64,000 nucleotides of DNA. It comes from Antarctobacter sediminis. GTDB taxonomy: Bacteria > Pseudomonadota > Alphaproteobacteria > Rhodobacterales > Rhodobacteraceae. Position numbers and translations under genes: made by a program. Positions 17,437-26,596 of this stretch are shown here, in pieces. The stretch lies in the NCBI RefSeq assembly GCF_019218285.1, contig NZ_JAHUZG010000003.1, forward strand, positions 248,001 through 312,000. The letters run 5' to 3'. A model generated the notes under the pieces. That model searched no databases, was not told where the DNA came from, and was given only the letters and a program-made list of their open reading frames with translations. Within the stretch, counting starts at the first letter, position 1; every line of letters starts with the position of its first letter.

Positions 17437-18271
17437 CGTAATCCAGCGGCGCGCGGGACAGCGCATCGCGCAGCACCAGCGTGACAGTGGCAAAGCTGAC
17501 ATAAAGCAGCAGGTACCATGAGCCCATCTTGGACAGATGTACGAGGTCCATCGTGCTTTGCCCTTTGTAGAGCCATGTATTGGTGTTGGTGCCCACGTTT
17601 TCCGCCACCCAGAGAAAGAAGGATGACAGGAAGGCGGCCAGCGGCAGCGGCATCCAGCGCCGGGTGCGGTTGATGGTGAACCAGACACGGGTGCGCGCAA
17701 AAAGCACCACCGTCGCCGCCATCAAAACATAGCGCCCATCGGGCAGGTAATGATGGGCGAAGAAATTGACATAGATCGCCACGGCCAGTGCCACCGTTGT
17801 CCAGAACGGCGGGTAGGGTGCGAATTTCATGTCGAAGATGCGGATGACCCGCGCCATGTAACTGCCGACCGCGGCATACATGAAACCGGAAAACAGCGGC
17901 ACGCCGTAGACCTTCAGCACCGCGTCCTCCGGGTAGGCCCAACTGCCCGCGTTGACCTTGAACAGCTCCATCGCGGTGCCGGTCAGGTGGAAGAGCAGGA
18001 TGACCTTGGCCTCGGTCAGGGTTTCCAGCCGCAGCAGCAGAAAGCCGATCTGGATCGACAGGGCATAGAGGAACAGCAGGTCGTAGCGGGCTAGCGCCGC
18101 GTCATCGGGCCAGAAGCGATCGGTGACGATCAGGCCGCCCAGCATGAGAAATCCGAAGAGGCAGGCCCAGGCCTGTTTGAGGAAGAACATCAAGAGGTCG
18201 GCAAGACCCCGGGGCAGATGGGAACGCGTGAAATCGCCAAGCGCGCGTTCAAGGCGGCGGGTACTGAACAT
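17399..18271 (-). CDS. DUF817 integral membrane protein
   Basis: 290 residues with about eight hydrophobic segments. Conserved DUF817 stretches are present, including FHLTGTAMELFKVNAGSW near residues 94-111, FSGFMYAAVGSYM near 125 and ENVGTNTNTWLYKGQ near 225. Function unknown. It overlaps the 3-prime end of the DMT transporter by 38 bp on the opposite strand, an unusually long convergent overlap, so antisense interference between the two transcripts is possible. Confidence 0.82.
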   Translation of the reverse strand: MFSTRRLERALGDFTRSHLPRGLADLLMFFLKQAWACLFGFLMLGGLIVTDRFWPDDAALARYDLLFLYALSIQIGFLLLRLETLTEAKVILLFHLTGTAMELFKVNAGSWAYPEDAVLKVYGVPLFSGFMYAAVGSYMARVIRIFDMKFAPYPPFWTTVALAVAIYVNFFAHHYLPDGRYVLMAATVVLFARTRVWFTINRTRRWMPLPLAAFLSSFFLWVAENVGTNTNTWLYKGQSTMDLVHLSKMGSWYLLLYVSFATVTLVLRDALSRAPLDYVTGPIPEPQSTP

Positions 18272-18352
18272 GGAGGTGTTCTGGCCTCTGCGGCGGGGTG
18301 ATGCCAGTCAGGGATGCCTGACCTTGGTTCGGTGCATTGAGGTGGTCGGGGC

Positions 18353-18407
18353 GGGGGCGCTGCCCCCGGCCTGCGGCCTCCCCCGGAGTATTTCGGCCAA
18401 GAAGAAG
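18353..18407. repeat. GC-rich intergenic element with stacked hairpins
   Basis: The stretch has GGGGGC-GCT-GCCCCC and GGCC-TGC-GGCC hairpins, followed by CCCCCGGAGTATTT and GGCCAAGAAGAAG. A very similar string recurs at many gene ends in Rhodobacteraceae genomes, in my recollection. Only one copy lies in this window, so the repeat nature is knowledge-based and not shown here. Confidence 0.4.
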
Positions 18408-18421
18408 CCCGGGCGGAAGGA

Positions 18422-18830
18422 TCAGCCGGCGCGTGGGCCGTTGTATTCGGCGTCGGAGACCTTTTCGAGCCAGTCGGCGGCGCTGCCGTCCTGCGCCTCT
18501 TGTATGGCGAGGTGAGACATGGCGACATCCGGGGCGGCGCCGTGCCAGTGTTTTTCGCCCGGGGCAAACCAGACCGTGTCGCCCGGGCGGAGTTCCTGTA
18601 CCGGTTCTCCGGCTTTCTGGGCAAGGCAGAGACCGGAGAGGATTTGCAGCGTCTGGCCGAGCGGGTGGGTGTGCCAAGCCGTGCGGGCGCCCGGTTCGAA
18701 GGTGACGACCAGCGCGTGTACGCGGGCCGGTTCGGGGGCGGCGATCACCGGGTCGAAGCGGACGGTGCCGGTGAAATAATCGGGATTTGGAGTGACGGAG
18801 GGGCGGGAGCCTGCGCGGTGGATTTTGCAT
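18422..18830 (-). CDS. Quercetinase-type cupin, with apparent frameshift at codon 2
   Basis: Single-domain cupin. The visible frame from the GTG at 18748 gives 108 residues with AWHTHPLGQT (metal His pair) and GDTVWFAPGEKHWHGA (second cupin motif). In-frame sequence upstream continues as a typical family N-terminus (HRAGSRPSVTPNPDYFTGTVRFDP) but has no ATG, GTG or TTG before a stop. An ATG at 18830 with an excellent AGGAAGG ribosome site lies one base out of frame: removing a single C after it gives MKIHRAGS. So the gene either has a one-base insertion or starts short at GTG. Enzymatic role unknown; relatives include mandelonitrile-lyase-like cupins. Confidence 0.7.
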
Positions 18831-18901
18831 GGGGGACCTTCCTGTTTGCCTTGCGTGAGACTAGGCGAAATCTCCGGCTCGGGCAGCCCTTGTCTTTGCC
18901 G

Positions 18902-19447
18902 TCAGCTTGTCGGGATGGACAGGTGGGCAGGCGGGACGTGGTCCACCAGCCAGACGCCGTTTTCGGACCGGTAGAACAGGGCGCCGTCGCGGGCCATTTG
19001 CCCGGCTGCGATAGCAAGGATCACCGGTTTACCGCGGCGTGCCCCGACCTTGCGGGCGGTGTCCTCATCCGGAGAGAGGTGGACGTGGTGGCGCGACATG
19101 GGGCGCAGACCCTCGGCGCGGATGGCGTCGAGCGCGCCCGGATGGGTGCCGTGGTAAAGCGTTTCCGGTGGTGCGACCGGGGTGAGGCCGAGGTCGACGG
19201 GGATCGAATGGCCCTGGTTGGCGCGGATGCGGCTGCCGTCGGGGGAGAGGGCGAAACGTTGCTTGTCGCTGTTGGCGACCACCTCGTGAAGGCGCTCTGC
19301 GGTCAGCGGCATTGGCGCGCGGGCCAGCAGGTCCTCGACCGGTGCCCAGCCGCCCGCGTCCAGCGTAAGGCCGATCTCGCCGGGCGCGTGGCGCAGCACG
19401 TAGCTGAGGAACTTGGATATGTCGCGGGTCTTTGCCATGCGGTCCAT
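18902..19447 (-). CDS. kptA: RNA 2-prime-phosphotransferase (Tpt1/KptA)
   Basis: 181 residues from the ATG at 19447; a second ATG at 19438 is possible. KptA signatures are present: [18 protein letters not shown] near residues 9-26 with the Arg-His pair, LYHGTHPGA near 96, and MSRHHVHLS near 116. The enzyme moves a splice-junction 2-prime phosphate from RNA to NAD+, giving ADP-ribose cyclic phosphate. In yeast it finishes tRNA splicing; its bacterial role is unsettled. The gene follows the glyA terminator directly, leaving only 4 bp between hairpin and start codon. Confidence 0.9.
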   Translation of the reverse strand: MDRMAKTRDISKFLSYVLRHAPGEIGLTLDAGGWAPVEDLLARAPMPLTAERLHEVVANSDKQRFALSPDGSRIRANQGHSIPVDLGLTPVAPPETLYHGTHPGALDAIRAEGLRPMSRHHVHLSPDEDTARKVGARRGKPVILAIAAGQMARDGALFYRSENGVWLVDHVPPAHLSIPTS

Positions 19448-19451
19448 ATGA

Positions 19452-19483
19452 AAAACCGCCGTGGTTATGTCCACGGCGGTTTT
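19452..19483 (-). terminator. Strong intrinsic terminator of glyA
   Basis: AAAACCGCCGTGG and CCACGGCGGTTTT form a perfect 13-bp stem with a 6-base loop, 50 bp past the glyA stop. On the minus strand it ends in a run of T. The A/T arms make it work in both directions. It lies immediately before the kptA start codon. Confidence 0.85.
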
Positions 19484-19532
19484 CCTGACTGTCTTGTACT
19501 GTGCCGTTCTGGGCTGTACTGGCCGGTTTGGT

Positions 19533-20828
19533 TCAGAGGCCGGGGTAGATGGGGAAGCGCTGGCAGAGGGCTTCGACCTCGGCGCGGACCTTGGCCTCGA
19601 CCTCGGCGTTGCCCTCTTCGCCATTGGCGGCCAGCCCGTCGACCACCTCGATGATCCAGTCGGCGATCTGGCGGAACTCGGCCTCGCCAAAGCCGCGCGT
19701 CGTGCCCGCGGGCGAGCCAAGACGGATGCCCGAGGTCACCGTCGGCTTTTCGGGATCGAAGGGCACGCCGTTCTTGTTGCAGGTGATATGCGCCCGCCCA
19801 AGCGCCTTTTCGGTGGCATTGCCCTTGACGCCCTTGGGCCGCAGGTCAACCAGCACCACATGCGTGTCGGTGCCATGGGTGACCGTGTCCAGACCGCCCT
19901 TGATCAGCTGGTCCGACAGCGCCTGCGCGTTGTTCACCACGTTCTTGATATAGGTCTTGAACTCGGGGCGCAGCGCCTCGCCGAAGGCCACCGCCTTGCC
20001 GGCGATCACATGCATCAGAGGGCCGCCCTGAATGCCGGGGAAGATCGCCGAATTCACTTTCTTGGCGATATCTTCATCATTGGTGAGGATCATGCCGCCA
20101 CGCGGACCGCGCAGGGTCTTGTGCGTGGTGGTGGTGGCCACATGGGCATGCGGGAAGGGGCTGGGATGTTCGCCCGCGGCCACCAGACCGGCGAAATGCG
20201 CCATGTCCACGTGCAGATATGCGCCGACCATGTCGGCGATCTGCCGCATGCGGGCGAAATCGATCTGGCGGGGGATGGCCGATCCGCCGGCGATGATCAG
20301 CTTGGGCTGGTGTTCCTTGGCCAGCGCCTCGACCTGGTCGTAATCCAGCATGTTGTCCTGCTGGCGCACGCCGTATTGCACGGCGTTGAACCACTTGCCG
20401 GACTGGTTCGGCCGCGCGCCGTGGGTCAGGTGGCCGCCGGCATCCAGGCTCATGCCCAGGATGGTGTCGCCGGGTTTCAGCAGCGCCTGATAGACGCCCT
20501 GGTTGGCTTGGCTGCCCGAGTTCGGCTGCACATTGGCATAGTCGCAGTTGAACAGCTGTCTGGCGCGCTCGATGGCAAGGTTTTCGGCCACGTCGACGAA
20601 CTGGCAGCCGCCATAATAGCGCCGGCCGGGATAGCCCTCGGCGTATTTGTTCGTCATGACCGAGCCCTGCGCCTCCATCACCGCGCGGGAGACGATGTTC
20701 TCGGAGGCGATCAGCTCGATCTCGTCACGCTGACGGCCAAGCTCGCCCGTGATCGAGGCGAAAACTTCGGGATCGCGCTGCGCCAGTGTTTCGGTGAAAA
20801 ACCCGTCCGGTCGGTGCGTCACATTCAT
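19533..20828 (-). CDS. glyA: Serine hydroxymethyltransferase
   Basis: 431 residues, full length. Substrate and PLP signatures are clear: [19 protein letters not shown] near residues 38-56, [11 protein letters not shown] near 205, and [13 protein letters not shown] with the PLP Lys at about 237. It joins glycine and 5,10-methylene-THF to make serine, the C1 entry step of the serine cycle, and in the reverse direction feeds folate C1. It lies 21 bp downstream of ppc at the end of the serine-cycle operon, and a strong terminator follows it. Whether the genome has a second housekeeping glyA cannot be seen here. Confidence 0.96.
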   Translation of the reverse strand: MNVTHRPDGFFTETLAQRDPEVFASITGELGRQRDEIELIASENIVSRAVMEAQGSVMTNKYAEGYPGRRYYGGCQFVDVAENLAIERARQLFNCDYANVQPNSGSQANQGVYQALLKPGDTILGMSLDAGGHLTHGARPNQSGKWFNAVQYGVRQQDNMLDYDQVEALAKEHQPKLIIAGGSAIPRQIDFARMRQIADMVGAYLHVDMAHFAGLVAAGEHPSPFPHAHVATTTTHKTLRGPRGGMILTNDEDIAKKVNSAIFPGIQGGPLMHVIAGKAVAFGEALRPEFKTYIKNVVNNAQALSDQLIKGGLDTVTHGTDTHVVLVDLRPKGVKGNATEKALGRAHITCNKNGVPFDPEKPTVTSGIRLGSPAGTTRGFGEAEFRQIADWIIEVVDGLAANGEEGNAEVEAKVRAEVEALCQRFPIYPGL

Positions 20829-20849
20829 TTTTGGTGCTCCTTGTTCTTG

Positions 20850-23483
20850 TCAGCCGGTCCAGCCAAGACCGGCGGAAATGCAGTTCATGCTTTGCATCAA
20901 CTGGATGCGGTGGCGGTTGCCATCCTCGCGGCGCACCTGCGCCAGAAGGTGAACCTGCGCCTCATGGGCCGAGCGCAAAGCCGCCTCGTGGCGGGAGATC
21001 CGCGCGACCGCGTTGGGAAAGCGGCTGCCCAGCGGCGTGCCGGTCAGGCGTTCGATCGCGGTGACGGACCGCGCGTGCTCCTCACGGACCAGCGCAAAGA
21101 TCGCCTCGGCCGCGGTGCGATCCTCAACCAGCCCGGCGTAAAGTTCGGCAATGTCCAACCGCACAAGCATCAGCGATTTTTCCACTTCGTCGACGCAGAG
21201 GCGGAACAGCGGCAGGTCGTGCATCGTCTTGTCCAGCGCGGCATCGCCCCCGGCACCCCGGATGCTGCGGAAATCCTGCACGGCCTGACCAAACCCATAC
21301 CAGCTGCTGATCATGTGGCGGTTCTGGGTCCAAGCAAAAACCCAGGGGATCGCCCGCAGATCCGACAGGGATGCGGCACCGAACCGTCGTGCCGGGCGCG
21401 AACCGATTTTCAGCAGCGCCAGTTCGTTCACCGGACTGGCCTGATTGAAATAAGGCAGGAAAGACGGGTGTTGCAGCAGGGTCTGATAGGTCGTCTGGCT
21501 GAGACTGGACAGGGTTTCCATCACGTCCTCGGCCTCGGGGTCGACGGTCTCAAAGGCCGGTGCGGTGCTGTGGCGCAACACCGACGAGGCCAACAGTTCC
21601 AACTGTGCCGCCGCCGTGCCCGTGTTGGCGTATTTCGCCGTCACGACCTCGCCTTGTTCGGTCAGGCGCAGCGTGCCGTTCAGCGTACCGCGCGGTTGCG
21701 CGGCAATGGCACGATCGGTGGGCGCGCCGCCCCGGCTGACCGACCCGCCGCGCCCGTGAAAAAAGACCGGCCGCGCGCCCTGCCCCGCGATGGCACGGGT
21801 GATCGCCCGTTGCGCGCGGTCCAGCGTCCAACTGGAACAGAGGAAACCGCCGTCCTTGTTGCTGTCCGAATAGCCCAGCATGATCTCCAGCCGCCCGCCG
21901 CGGTCCTTCATGCTGCGCGCGGCCAGCGGGATCGACAGGACATCCCGCAGAATGGAAGGGGCGGCCCGCAGGTCCTCGATGGTTTCGAACAGCGGCACAA
22001 CCTTCAGCGACAGACGTTCCGCCCCGAACCCGGCATAGCGCGCCAGAAGAAGCACTGCCAAAAGGTCGTCGGCAGAGCGTGTCATCGACAGGATAAAAGG
22101 TCCGATGGCCTCTGGGTCCGGCCCGTCATGCACTTCGCGGATCAGATGCAGCAGGGCCATCAGTTCCGCCGCCTCATCCCCCAGATGCGCGTTGTCGACA
22201 AAGGGCAAGGCAGGTTGGCCGATCTCCCGCCGCAGGCGGGCCGACCAGTCGGCGGACAGCGCCTCGGGCGAGGTATCGACGGCGTTCCAAACGGCCTCGA
22301 GCGTGCGTGTTACCACGTCCGAGTTCTGGCGGATGTCCAGCGTGTGCCCCCGGAAACCAAACGTACTGGCCTGCCAGCGCAGCGGGCGGATCAACTGCTG
22401 CGCAAGCTGAGTGGCGTCAATGGCCTCCAGCGCGGCCTCAACCGTCTGCAAGTCAGCAAGAAAGCCCGAAACGTGGCGATAGCCGCCCGCCGCGATGCAT
22501 TGGCGGATCGCAGTCCCCGCCTGCCGAAAGATCTCGTTCGGATTGCGGCGGGCGCAGAGGGCCGGATCGCTGCTGCGGGTCTCGACGATCTGCGCCAGCG
22601 CATCCCGGTGCGGACGCGGCACATCCACGATCTTTTCCGAAACACTGAGCCGCGGAATGACCCTGTCCAGCGCCTGCACATATTCCTCGGCGATCATCTG
22701 GCGCGAACGGTCCAGCGCCATGCGCGTGACCTTGGCGGTCACATTGGGATTGCCGTCACGGTCGCCACCGATCCATGAATGGAACCGGATACAGCAATGG
22801 TCACGGTCTGGCCGTCCCAGAACCGCGCTGACCGCGTCGTGATAACGTTCGAACAGACGGGGCACCGCCTCGAACAGGCTGGTGCGGTAAAATTGCAGGC
22901 CCCAATCGATCTCGGAATCCAGACTGGGCCGCTCCATCCGCAGCTCCCCGGTCATCCAGAGCAGGTCGATCTCCATCTCCAGCGTGTCTTCCAGTCGGGA
23001 GATTTCGCGCGGGGACCAGCGCATCGTTTCGAACAGGACCAGCGTGCGATAGATGCGGCGATGGATTTCCATGACCGACACACGCTTGGCCTCTGTCGGG
23101 TGCGCGGTGATCGTCGGGCCAACGGATAATTGGCCCTCGGACAGCAAGCGTTCCATCGTCGCGCGCTGATCCTCGGGGCAATCGGTCAGCGCCTTGAGAA
23201 AACCGCCCTCGACCGGGTCGCCGTCCTGTTCGGCCTGACGACCCATGCGGATCGTCACGTTTTCATCCATGATCTGCTGGAGGTGAAACCAGATCGTGCT
23301 GGCCTGCAAATGGTCGGCGAAATCAGAGGCGTCCCAATGGGTGCCGCCCTGTTGGACTGCCTGCGCCACATGAGGCGCGCGGCGGTGGAGAACCTTCAGC
23401 CACGCCCCGCGCAGGCGGCGATACACGTCATCTGCATAACTGTCCGGGGACGCGATTCCTGCGGGTTCTGCCACCATCTGCAT
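20850..23483 (-). CDS. ppc: Phosphoenolpyruvate carboxylase
   Basis: 877 residues from the ATG that overlaps the hprA stop by one base (TGATG). Catalytic motifs are intact: TAHPTEAKR with His at about 128, GYSDSNKDGG near 580, FHGRGGSVSRGG near 625, and a C-terminal Gly as in other family members (ending LGWTG). It carboxylates PEP with bicarbonate to oxaloacetate, the CO2-fixing step of the serine cycle. Placement directly between hprA and glyA, in an operon with mtkAB and sgaA, marks it as the assimilation enzyme. Overlapping stop and start imply translational coupling. Confidence 0.96.
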   Translation of the reverse strand: MQMVAEPAGIASPDSYADDVYRRLRGAWLKVLHRRAPHVAQAVQQGGTHWDASDFADHLQASTIWFHLQQIMDENVTIRMGRQAEQDGDPVEGGFLKALTDCPEDQRATMERLLSEGQLSVGPTITAHPTEAKRVSVMEIHRRIYRTLVLFETMRWSPREISRLEDTLEMEIDLLWMTGELRMERPSLDSEIDWGLQFYRTSLFEAVPRLFERYHDAVSAVLGRPDRDHCCIRFHSWIGGDRDGNPNVTAKVTRMALDRSRQMIAEEYVQALDRVIPRLSVSEKIVDVPRPHRDALAQIVETRSSDPALCARRNPNEIFRQAGTAIRQCIAAGGYRHVSGFLADLQTVEAALEAIDATQLAQQLIRPLRWQASTFGFRGHTLDIRQNSDVVTRTLEAVWNAVDTSPEALSADWSARLRREIGQPALPFVDNAHLGDEAAELMALLHLIREVHDGPDPEAIGPFILSMTRSADDLLAVLLLARYAGFGAERLSLKVVPLFETIEDLRAAPSILRDVLSIPLAARSMKDRGGRLEIMLGYSDSNKDGGFLCSSWTLDRAQRAITRAIAGQGARPVFFHGRGGSVSRGGAPTDRAIAAQPRGTLNGTLRLTEQGEVVTAKYANTGTAAAQLELLASSVLRHSTAPAFETVDPEAEDVMETLSSLSQTTYQTLLQHPSFLPYFNQASPVNELALLKIGSRPARRFGAASLSDLRAIPWVFAWTQNRHMISSWYGFGQAVQDFRSIRGAGGDAALDKTMHDLPLFRLCVDEVEKSLMLVRLDIAELYAGLVEDRTAAEAIFALVREEHARSVTAIERLTGTPLGSRFPNAVARISRHEAALRSAHEAQVHLLAQVRREDGNRHRIQLMQSMNCISAGLGWTG

Positions 23484-24475
23484 CACGCCACCCGATCGTT
23501 GGGCGCCCGGCCCTCGAAAAAGTCGACAAGGTTGCTCAGCACCCGGCGCCCCATGGCGGTGCGGGTTTCCTCGGTCGCGCTGCCAAGATGCGGCAACATC
23601 ACGAGGTTGTCGCATTCCAACAGGATCGGCGCGATCTTGGGTTCACCGTCGAAAACGTCCAACGCCGCGCCGCCGATGCATTCGAACATCAATGCCTGCG
23701 CCAGCGCGTGTTCGTCGATCACCTCGCCCCGCGCGGTATTGATCAGGAAGGCCCCCGGTTTCATCAGGTCCAGCCGGCGCGAGTTGATCAGGTGGCGGTT
23801 GGCCGCCCCGCCCGGGCAATGCAACGAAACAAAGTCGCATTGCGGCAGCAGATCCTCGATCGTGTCGACCTGCGTGGCGTTGTAACGGTCCAGCACGTCC
23901 TGAGCGATGCGCGACCGGTTCTGGACGAGGATCTTCATGCCAAAGCCGAAATGCGCCCGCTGCGCGATGGCCTGACCGATGCGGCCAAAGCCCACGATGC
24001 CCAGCACCTTGCCCGAAACCTTGGATCCCACCAGATGGGTCGGCCGCCAGCCGGTCCACTGACCGGCGCGCAATTCGCGCTCGCCCTCGCCCGCCCGGCG
24101 AGCCACCATCAGCATCAGCGTCATCGCAAGATCAGCGGTGCATTCCGACAGCACATCCGGCGTGTTCGTCACCGTGATGCCCAGCCGTTCGGCCGCGCCC
24201 GTGTCGATATGGCTGAAACCGACGCCGTAGTTGGCCAACAGGCGCGTGCGCGCCTCTGGCACATCCATCGCCTCGGCACCCAGCCCGTCGGTGACGGTGG
24301 GCAGGATGGCGTCAAACCGGGTGAGAGCGTCGCGGAATTCCGCGGCGCTCATCGGTTTGTCCTCGACATTGAACACGGTGTCGAAACGCTCGGCCAGTTC
24401 GGCCTCGACCGTCTGGGGCCAGCGGCGCGTGACAAGCACGCGCGGCCGGTTGTTCAGGATCGCGGGGGCGTTCAT
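23483..24475 (-). CDS. hprA: Hydroxypyruvate reductase (D-glycerate dehydrogenase)
   Basis: 330 residues from the ATG overlapping the mtkB stop (TGATG); a GTG one codon earlier is an alternative. D-2-hydroxyacid dehydrogenase family: NAD-binding GFGRIGQA near residues 150-157, catalytic Arg in NTARGEVID near 235, and the His of LPHLGSATEETR near 287 with the Glu between them. In the serine cycle it reduces hydroxypyruvate, made by SgaA, to D-glycerate. NAD or NADP preference is not obvious from the fold motif alone. The operon position between mtkB and ppc supports the function rather than a general formate or glyoxylate reductase. Confidence 0.9.
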   Translation of the reverse strand: MNAPAILNNRPRVLVTRRWPQTVEAELAERFDTVFNVEDKPMSAAEFRDALTRFDAILPTVTDGLGAEAMDVPEARTRLLANYGVGFSHIDTGAAERLGITVTNTPDVLSECTADLAMTLMLMVARRAGEGERELRAGQWTGWRPTHLVGSKVSGKVLGIVGFGRIGQAIAQRAHFGFGMKILVQNRSRIAQDVLDRYNATQVDTIEDLLPQCDFVSLHCPGGAANRHLINSRRLDLMKPGAFLINTARGEVIDEHALAQALMFECIGGAALDVFDGEPKIAPILLECDNLVMLPHLGSATEETRTAMGRRVLSNLVDFFEGRAPNDRVA

Positions 24476-25368
24476 CACGCGGCCTCCCTCTGCATGACCT
24501 TGGCGATGGTGTCGCCGATCACCGCCGGGTTCGGCGCAACCGTGACCCCTGCGGCGGTCAGGATCTCGACCTTTTCGCTGGCGCTTTCGCCAAAGGCCGA
24601 GATGATTGCGCCTGCGTGGCCCATGGTCCGTCCCTTGGGCGCGGTCAGACCCGCGACATAGGCGATCACCGGCTTGGTGACGTGATCCCGGATATAGGCT
24701 GCGGCCTCGGCTTCTTGCGGGCCGCCGATCTCACCGATCATGCAGATCACATGGGTCTCGTCATCCGCCTCGAACCGTTCGAGGATGTCCTTGAAGGACG
24801 AACCATTGATCGGATCGCCGCCGATGCCGACGGAGGTCGAGATTCCGATGCCATGCTCTTTCAGTTGCGCGGCGGCCTCATACCCAAGGGTGCCCGAACG
24901 GCCAATGATGCCCACGTGGCCCGGCAGGTAGATGTGCCCGGGCATGATCCCCAGCAGAGCCTTTCCCGGGCTGATGGTGCCAGCACAGTTCGGCCCGGTC
25001 AGCACCATGCGGCGTTCCTTGGGATAGCGGTACATATAGCGCTTGACCCGGATCATGTCCTGCGCCGGGATGCCGTCGGTGATGCAGACGCAATACTTGA
25101 TGCCCGCATCGGCGGCTTCCATGATGCTGTCGGCGGCAAAGGGCGGCGGCACGAAAACAAGGCTTGCCTCGGCGCCGGTGGCGGCTACGGCCTCTTCCAC
25201 CGTGTCAAAGACCGGCACGCCTTCGACGGTCTGGCCGCTTTTGCCCGGCACGACGCCGCCGACGACATTGGTGCCATAAGCGATCATGTCAGCGGTGTGG
25301 AAACGCGCCATCTTGCCGGTGATGCCCTGGACGATGACGGGGGTATCGCGATCGATGAAGATGCTCAT
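24475..25368 (-). CDS. mtkB: Malate-CoA ligase, alpha subunit
   Basis: 297 residues from the ATG at 25368, overlapping the mtkA stop by 4 bases. It is a SucD homologue: [11 protein letters not shown] near residues 15-25 for CoA binding, SGTLGYEA near 158, and the phosphohistidine in GHAGAI at about residue 251. Succinyl-CoA synthetase alpha and malate thiokinase alpha are closely related; the surrounding sgaA, hprA, ppc and mcl genes make malate-CoA ligase the better call. With MtkA it makes malyl-CoA from malate, CoA and ATP, which Mcl then cleaves. Confidence 0.9.
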   Translation of the reverse strand: MSIFIDRDTPVIVQGITGKMARFHTADMIAYGTNVVGGVVPGKSGQTVEGVPVFDTVEEAVAATGAEASLVFVPPPFAADSIMEAADAGIKYCVCITDGIPAQDMIRVKRYMYRYPKERRMVLTGPNCAGTISPGKALLGIMPGHIYLPGHVGIIGRSGTLGYEAAAQLKEHGIGISTSVGIGGDPINGSSFKDILERFEADDETHVICMIGEIGGPQEAEAAAYIRDHVTKPVIAYVAGLTAPKGRTMGHAGAIISAFGESASEKVEILTAAGVTVAPNPAVIGDTIAKVMQREAA

Positions 25369-26564
25369 TGAACTGCCCTCATTCTGGAGCCTTGGGAAAG
25401 GTCGTTCTGCCACGCGCCCACGGCGCGTTCGGCGGCTTCCATCAGCGTGGTGGCCCGGATGATCGGCAGGCCCGATTTTGCGAGGATCTTCTGCCCCTCT
25501 TCGACGTTGGTGCCCGCAAGGCGCACCACGACAGGCACGTCGACCTGCACCTCTTTCAGCGCCTGCACGACGCCTTCGGCGACCCAGTCACAGCGGTTGA
25601 TGCCAGCAAAGATGTTGACCAGCACCGCCTGCACGTTGCTGTCCGACATCACCAGGCGAAACGCCTTGGCCACACGTTCCGGCGTGGCCCCGCCCCCGAT
25701 GTCGAGAAAGTTGGCAGGCTCGCCACCCGCCAGCTTGATCGTGTCCATCGTCGCCATCGCAAGGCCCGCACCGTTCACGATACAGCCGATGTTGCCATCC
25801 AGCCCGACATAGGACAGGCCCCGGTCGGCGGCGCGGCTTTCGCGCGGGTCTTCCTGGCTCTTGTCGCGCAATTCGCTGATCTGCGGATGGCGGAACAGCG
25901 CGTTGTCGTCGAAGGTCATCTTGGCATCCAGAGCAAGGATGCGGTTGTCCCCGGTCACGACCAACGGGTTGATCTCGACCATGGTCGCGTCATGCTCGCG
26001 GAAGGCGCGGTAACAGCCTTGCAGCGTGCGGACCATCGCCGCTGTCATGGCCGGTTCGATCCCCAGCTTGAAAGCGATCTGACGACACTGGAAATCCTGA
26101 AGCCCCACCGCCGGCTCCACCGTGGCGCGCACGATGCTGTCGGGTTTTTCAGCCGAGATTTCCTCGATTTCCATCCCGCCCTCGGCAGAGGCAACGATCA
26201 TCACCCGCTGCGAGGTCCGGTCCAGCACGAAACCAAGATAGATCTCGCGTTCGATCGGCACGGCGCCTTCGACGTAGACGCGATAGATGCCCTTGCCCTC
26301 GGGGCCGGTCTGATGCGTCACCAGCTTGCGACCGAACAGGGCCTCGCAGGTCGCCTGGATTTCGGCGTCGCTGTCGCAGACCTTGACGCCACCGGCCTTG
26401 CCGCGCCCACCGGCGTGGACCTGCGCCTTGACGACCCAGCGGTCACCGCCCAATTCGCGGGCGCGATAGGCCGCCTGTTCCGGGCTGTAGGCAAGCGCCC
26501 CGGGCGGAATATCCACGCCGAAAGAGGCGAGGATTTCCTTGGCTTGATACTCATGAATGTCCAT
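25365..26564 (-). CDS. mtkA: Malate-CoA ligase, beta subunit
   Basis: 399 residues, starting at an ATG behind a strong GGAGGAGG ribosome site. SucC-type ATP-grasp N-terminal domain: [17 protein letters not shown] at the start, [15 protein letters not shown] near residues 46-60, and [10 protein letters not shown] near 193. The C-terminal CoA-ligase domain has [17 protein letters not shown] near 277. Partner of MtkB. It lies just downstream of sgaA with a 32-bp gap. A TCA-cycle succinyl-CoA synthetase is expected elsewhere in the genome; a dual role cannot be excluded. Confidence 0.9.
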   Translation of the reverse strand: MDIHEYQAKEILASFGVDIPPGALAYSPEQAAYRARELGGDRWVVKAQVHAGGRGKAGGVKVCDSDAEIQATCEALFGRKLVTHQTGPEGKGIYRVYVEGAVPIEREIYLGFVLDRTSQRVMIVASAEGGMEIEEISAEKPDSIVRATVEPAVGLQDFQCRQIAFKLGIEPAMTAAMVRTLQGCYRAFREHDATMVEINPLVVTGDNRILALDAKMTFDDNALFRHPQISELRDKSQEDPRESRAADRGLSYVGLDGNIGCIVNGAGLAMATMDTIKLAGGEPANFLDIGGGATPERVAKAFRLVMSDSNVQAVLVNIFAGINRCDWVAEGVVQALKEVQVDVPVVVRLAGTNVEEGQKILAKSGLPIIRATTLMEAAERAVGAWQNDLSQGSRMRAVQ

Positions 26565-26596
26565 TGTCTTTCCTCCTCCGAAAGAATGGCTCTTGG

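Noticed and set aside
18190-18830. Minus-strand open frames of 144 and 193 codons overlapping the cupin gene
   Set aside because: Both lie in alternative frames over the conserved cupin sequence and are Arg/Pro-rich without domain pattern. Only the ATG at 18830 is kept, as the probable original cupin start.
19461-22778. Plus-strand open frame of 1105 codons opposite glyA and ppc
   Set aside because: It is exactly antisense to two conserved, complete genes. Its translation is rich in Arg, Gly, His and Gln with no domain pattern, as expected from the complement of GC-rich coding sequence.
24475-26564. Calling these genes succinyl-CoA synthetase (sucCD)
   Set aside because: The folds are the same, but the operon with sgaA, hprA, ppc and nearby mcl fits malate-CoA ligase; a TCA-cycle context (sucAB, mdh) is absent.
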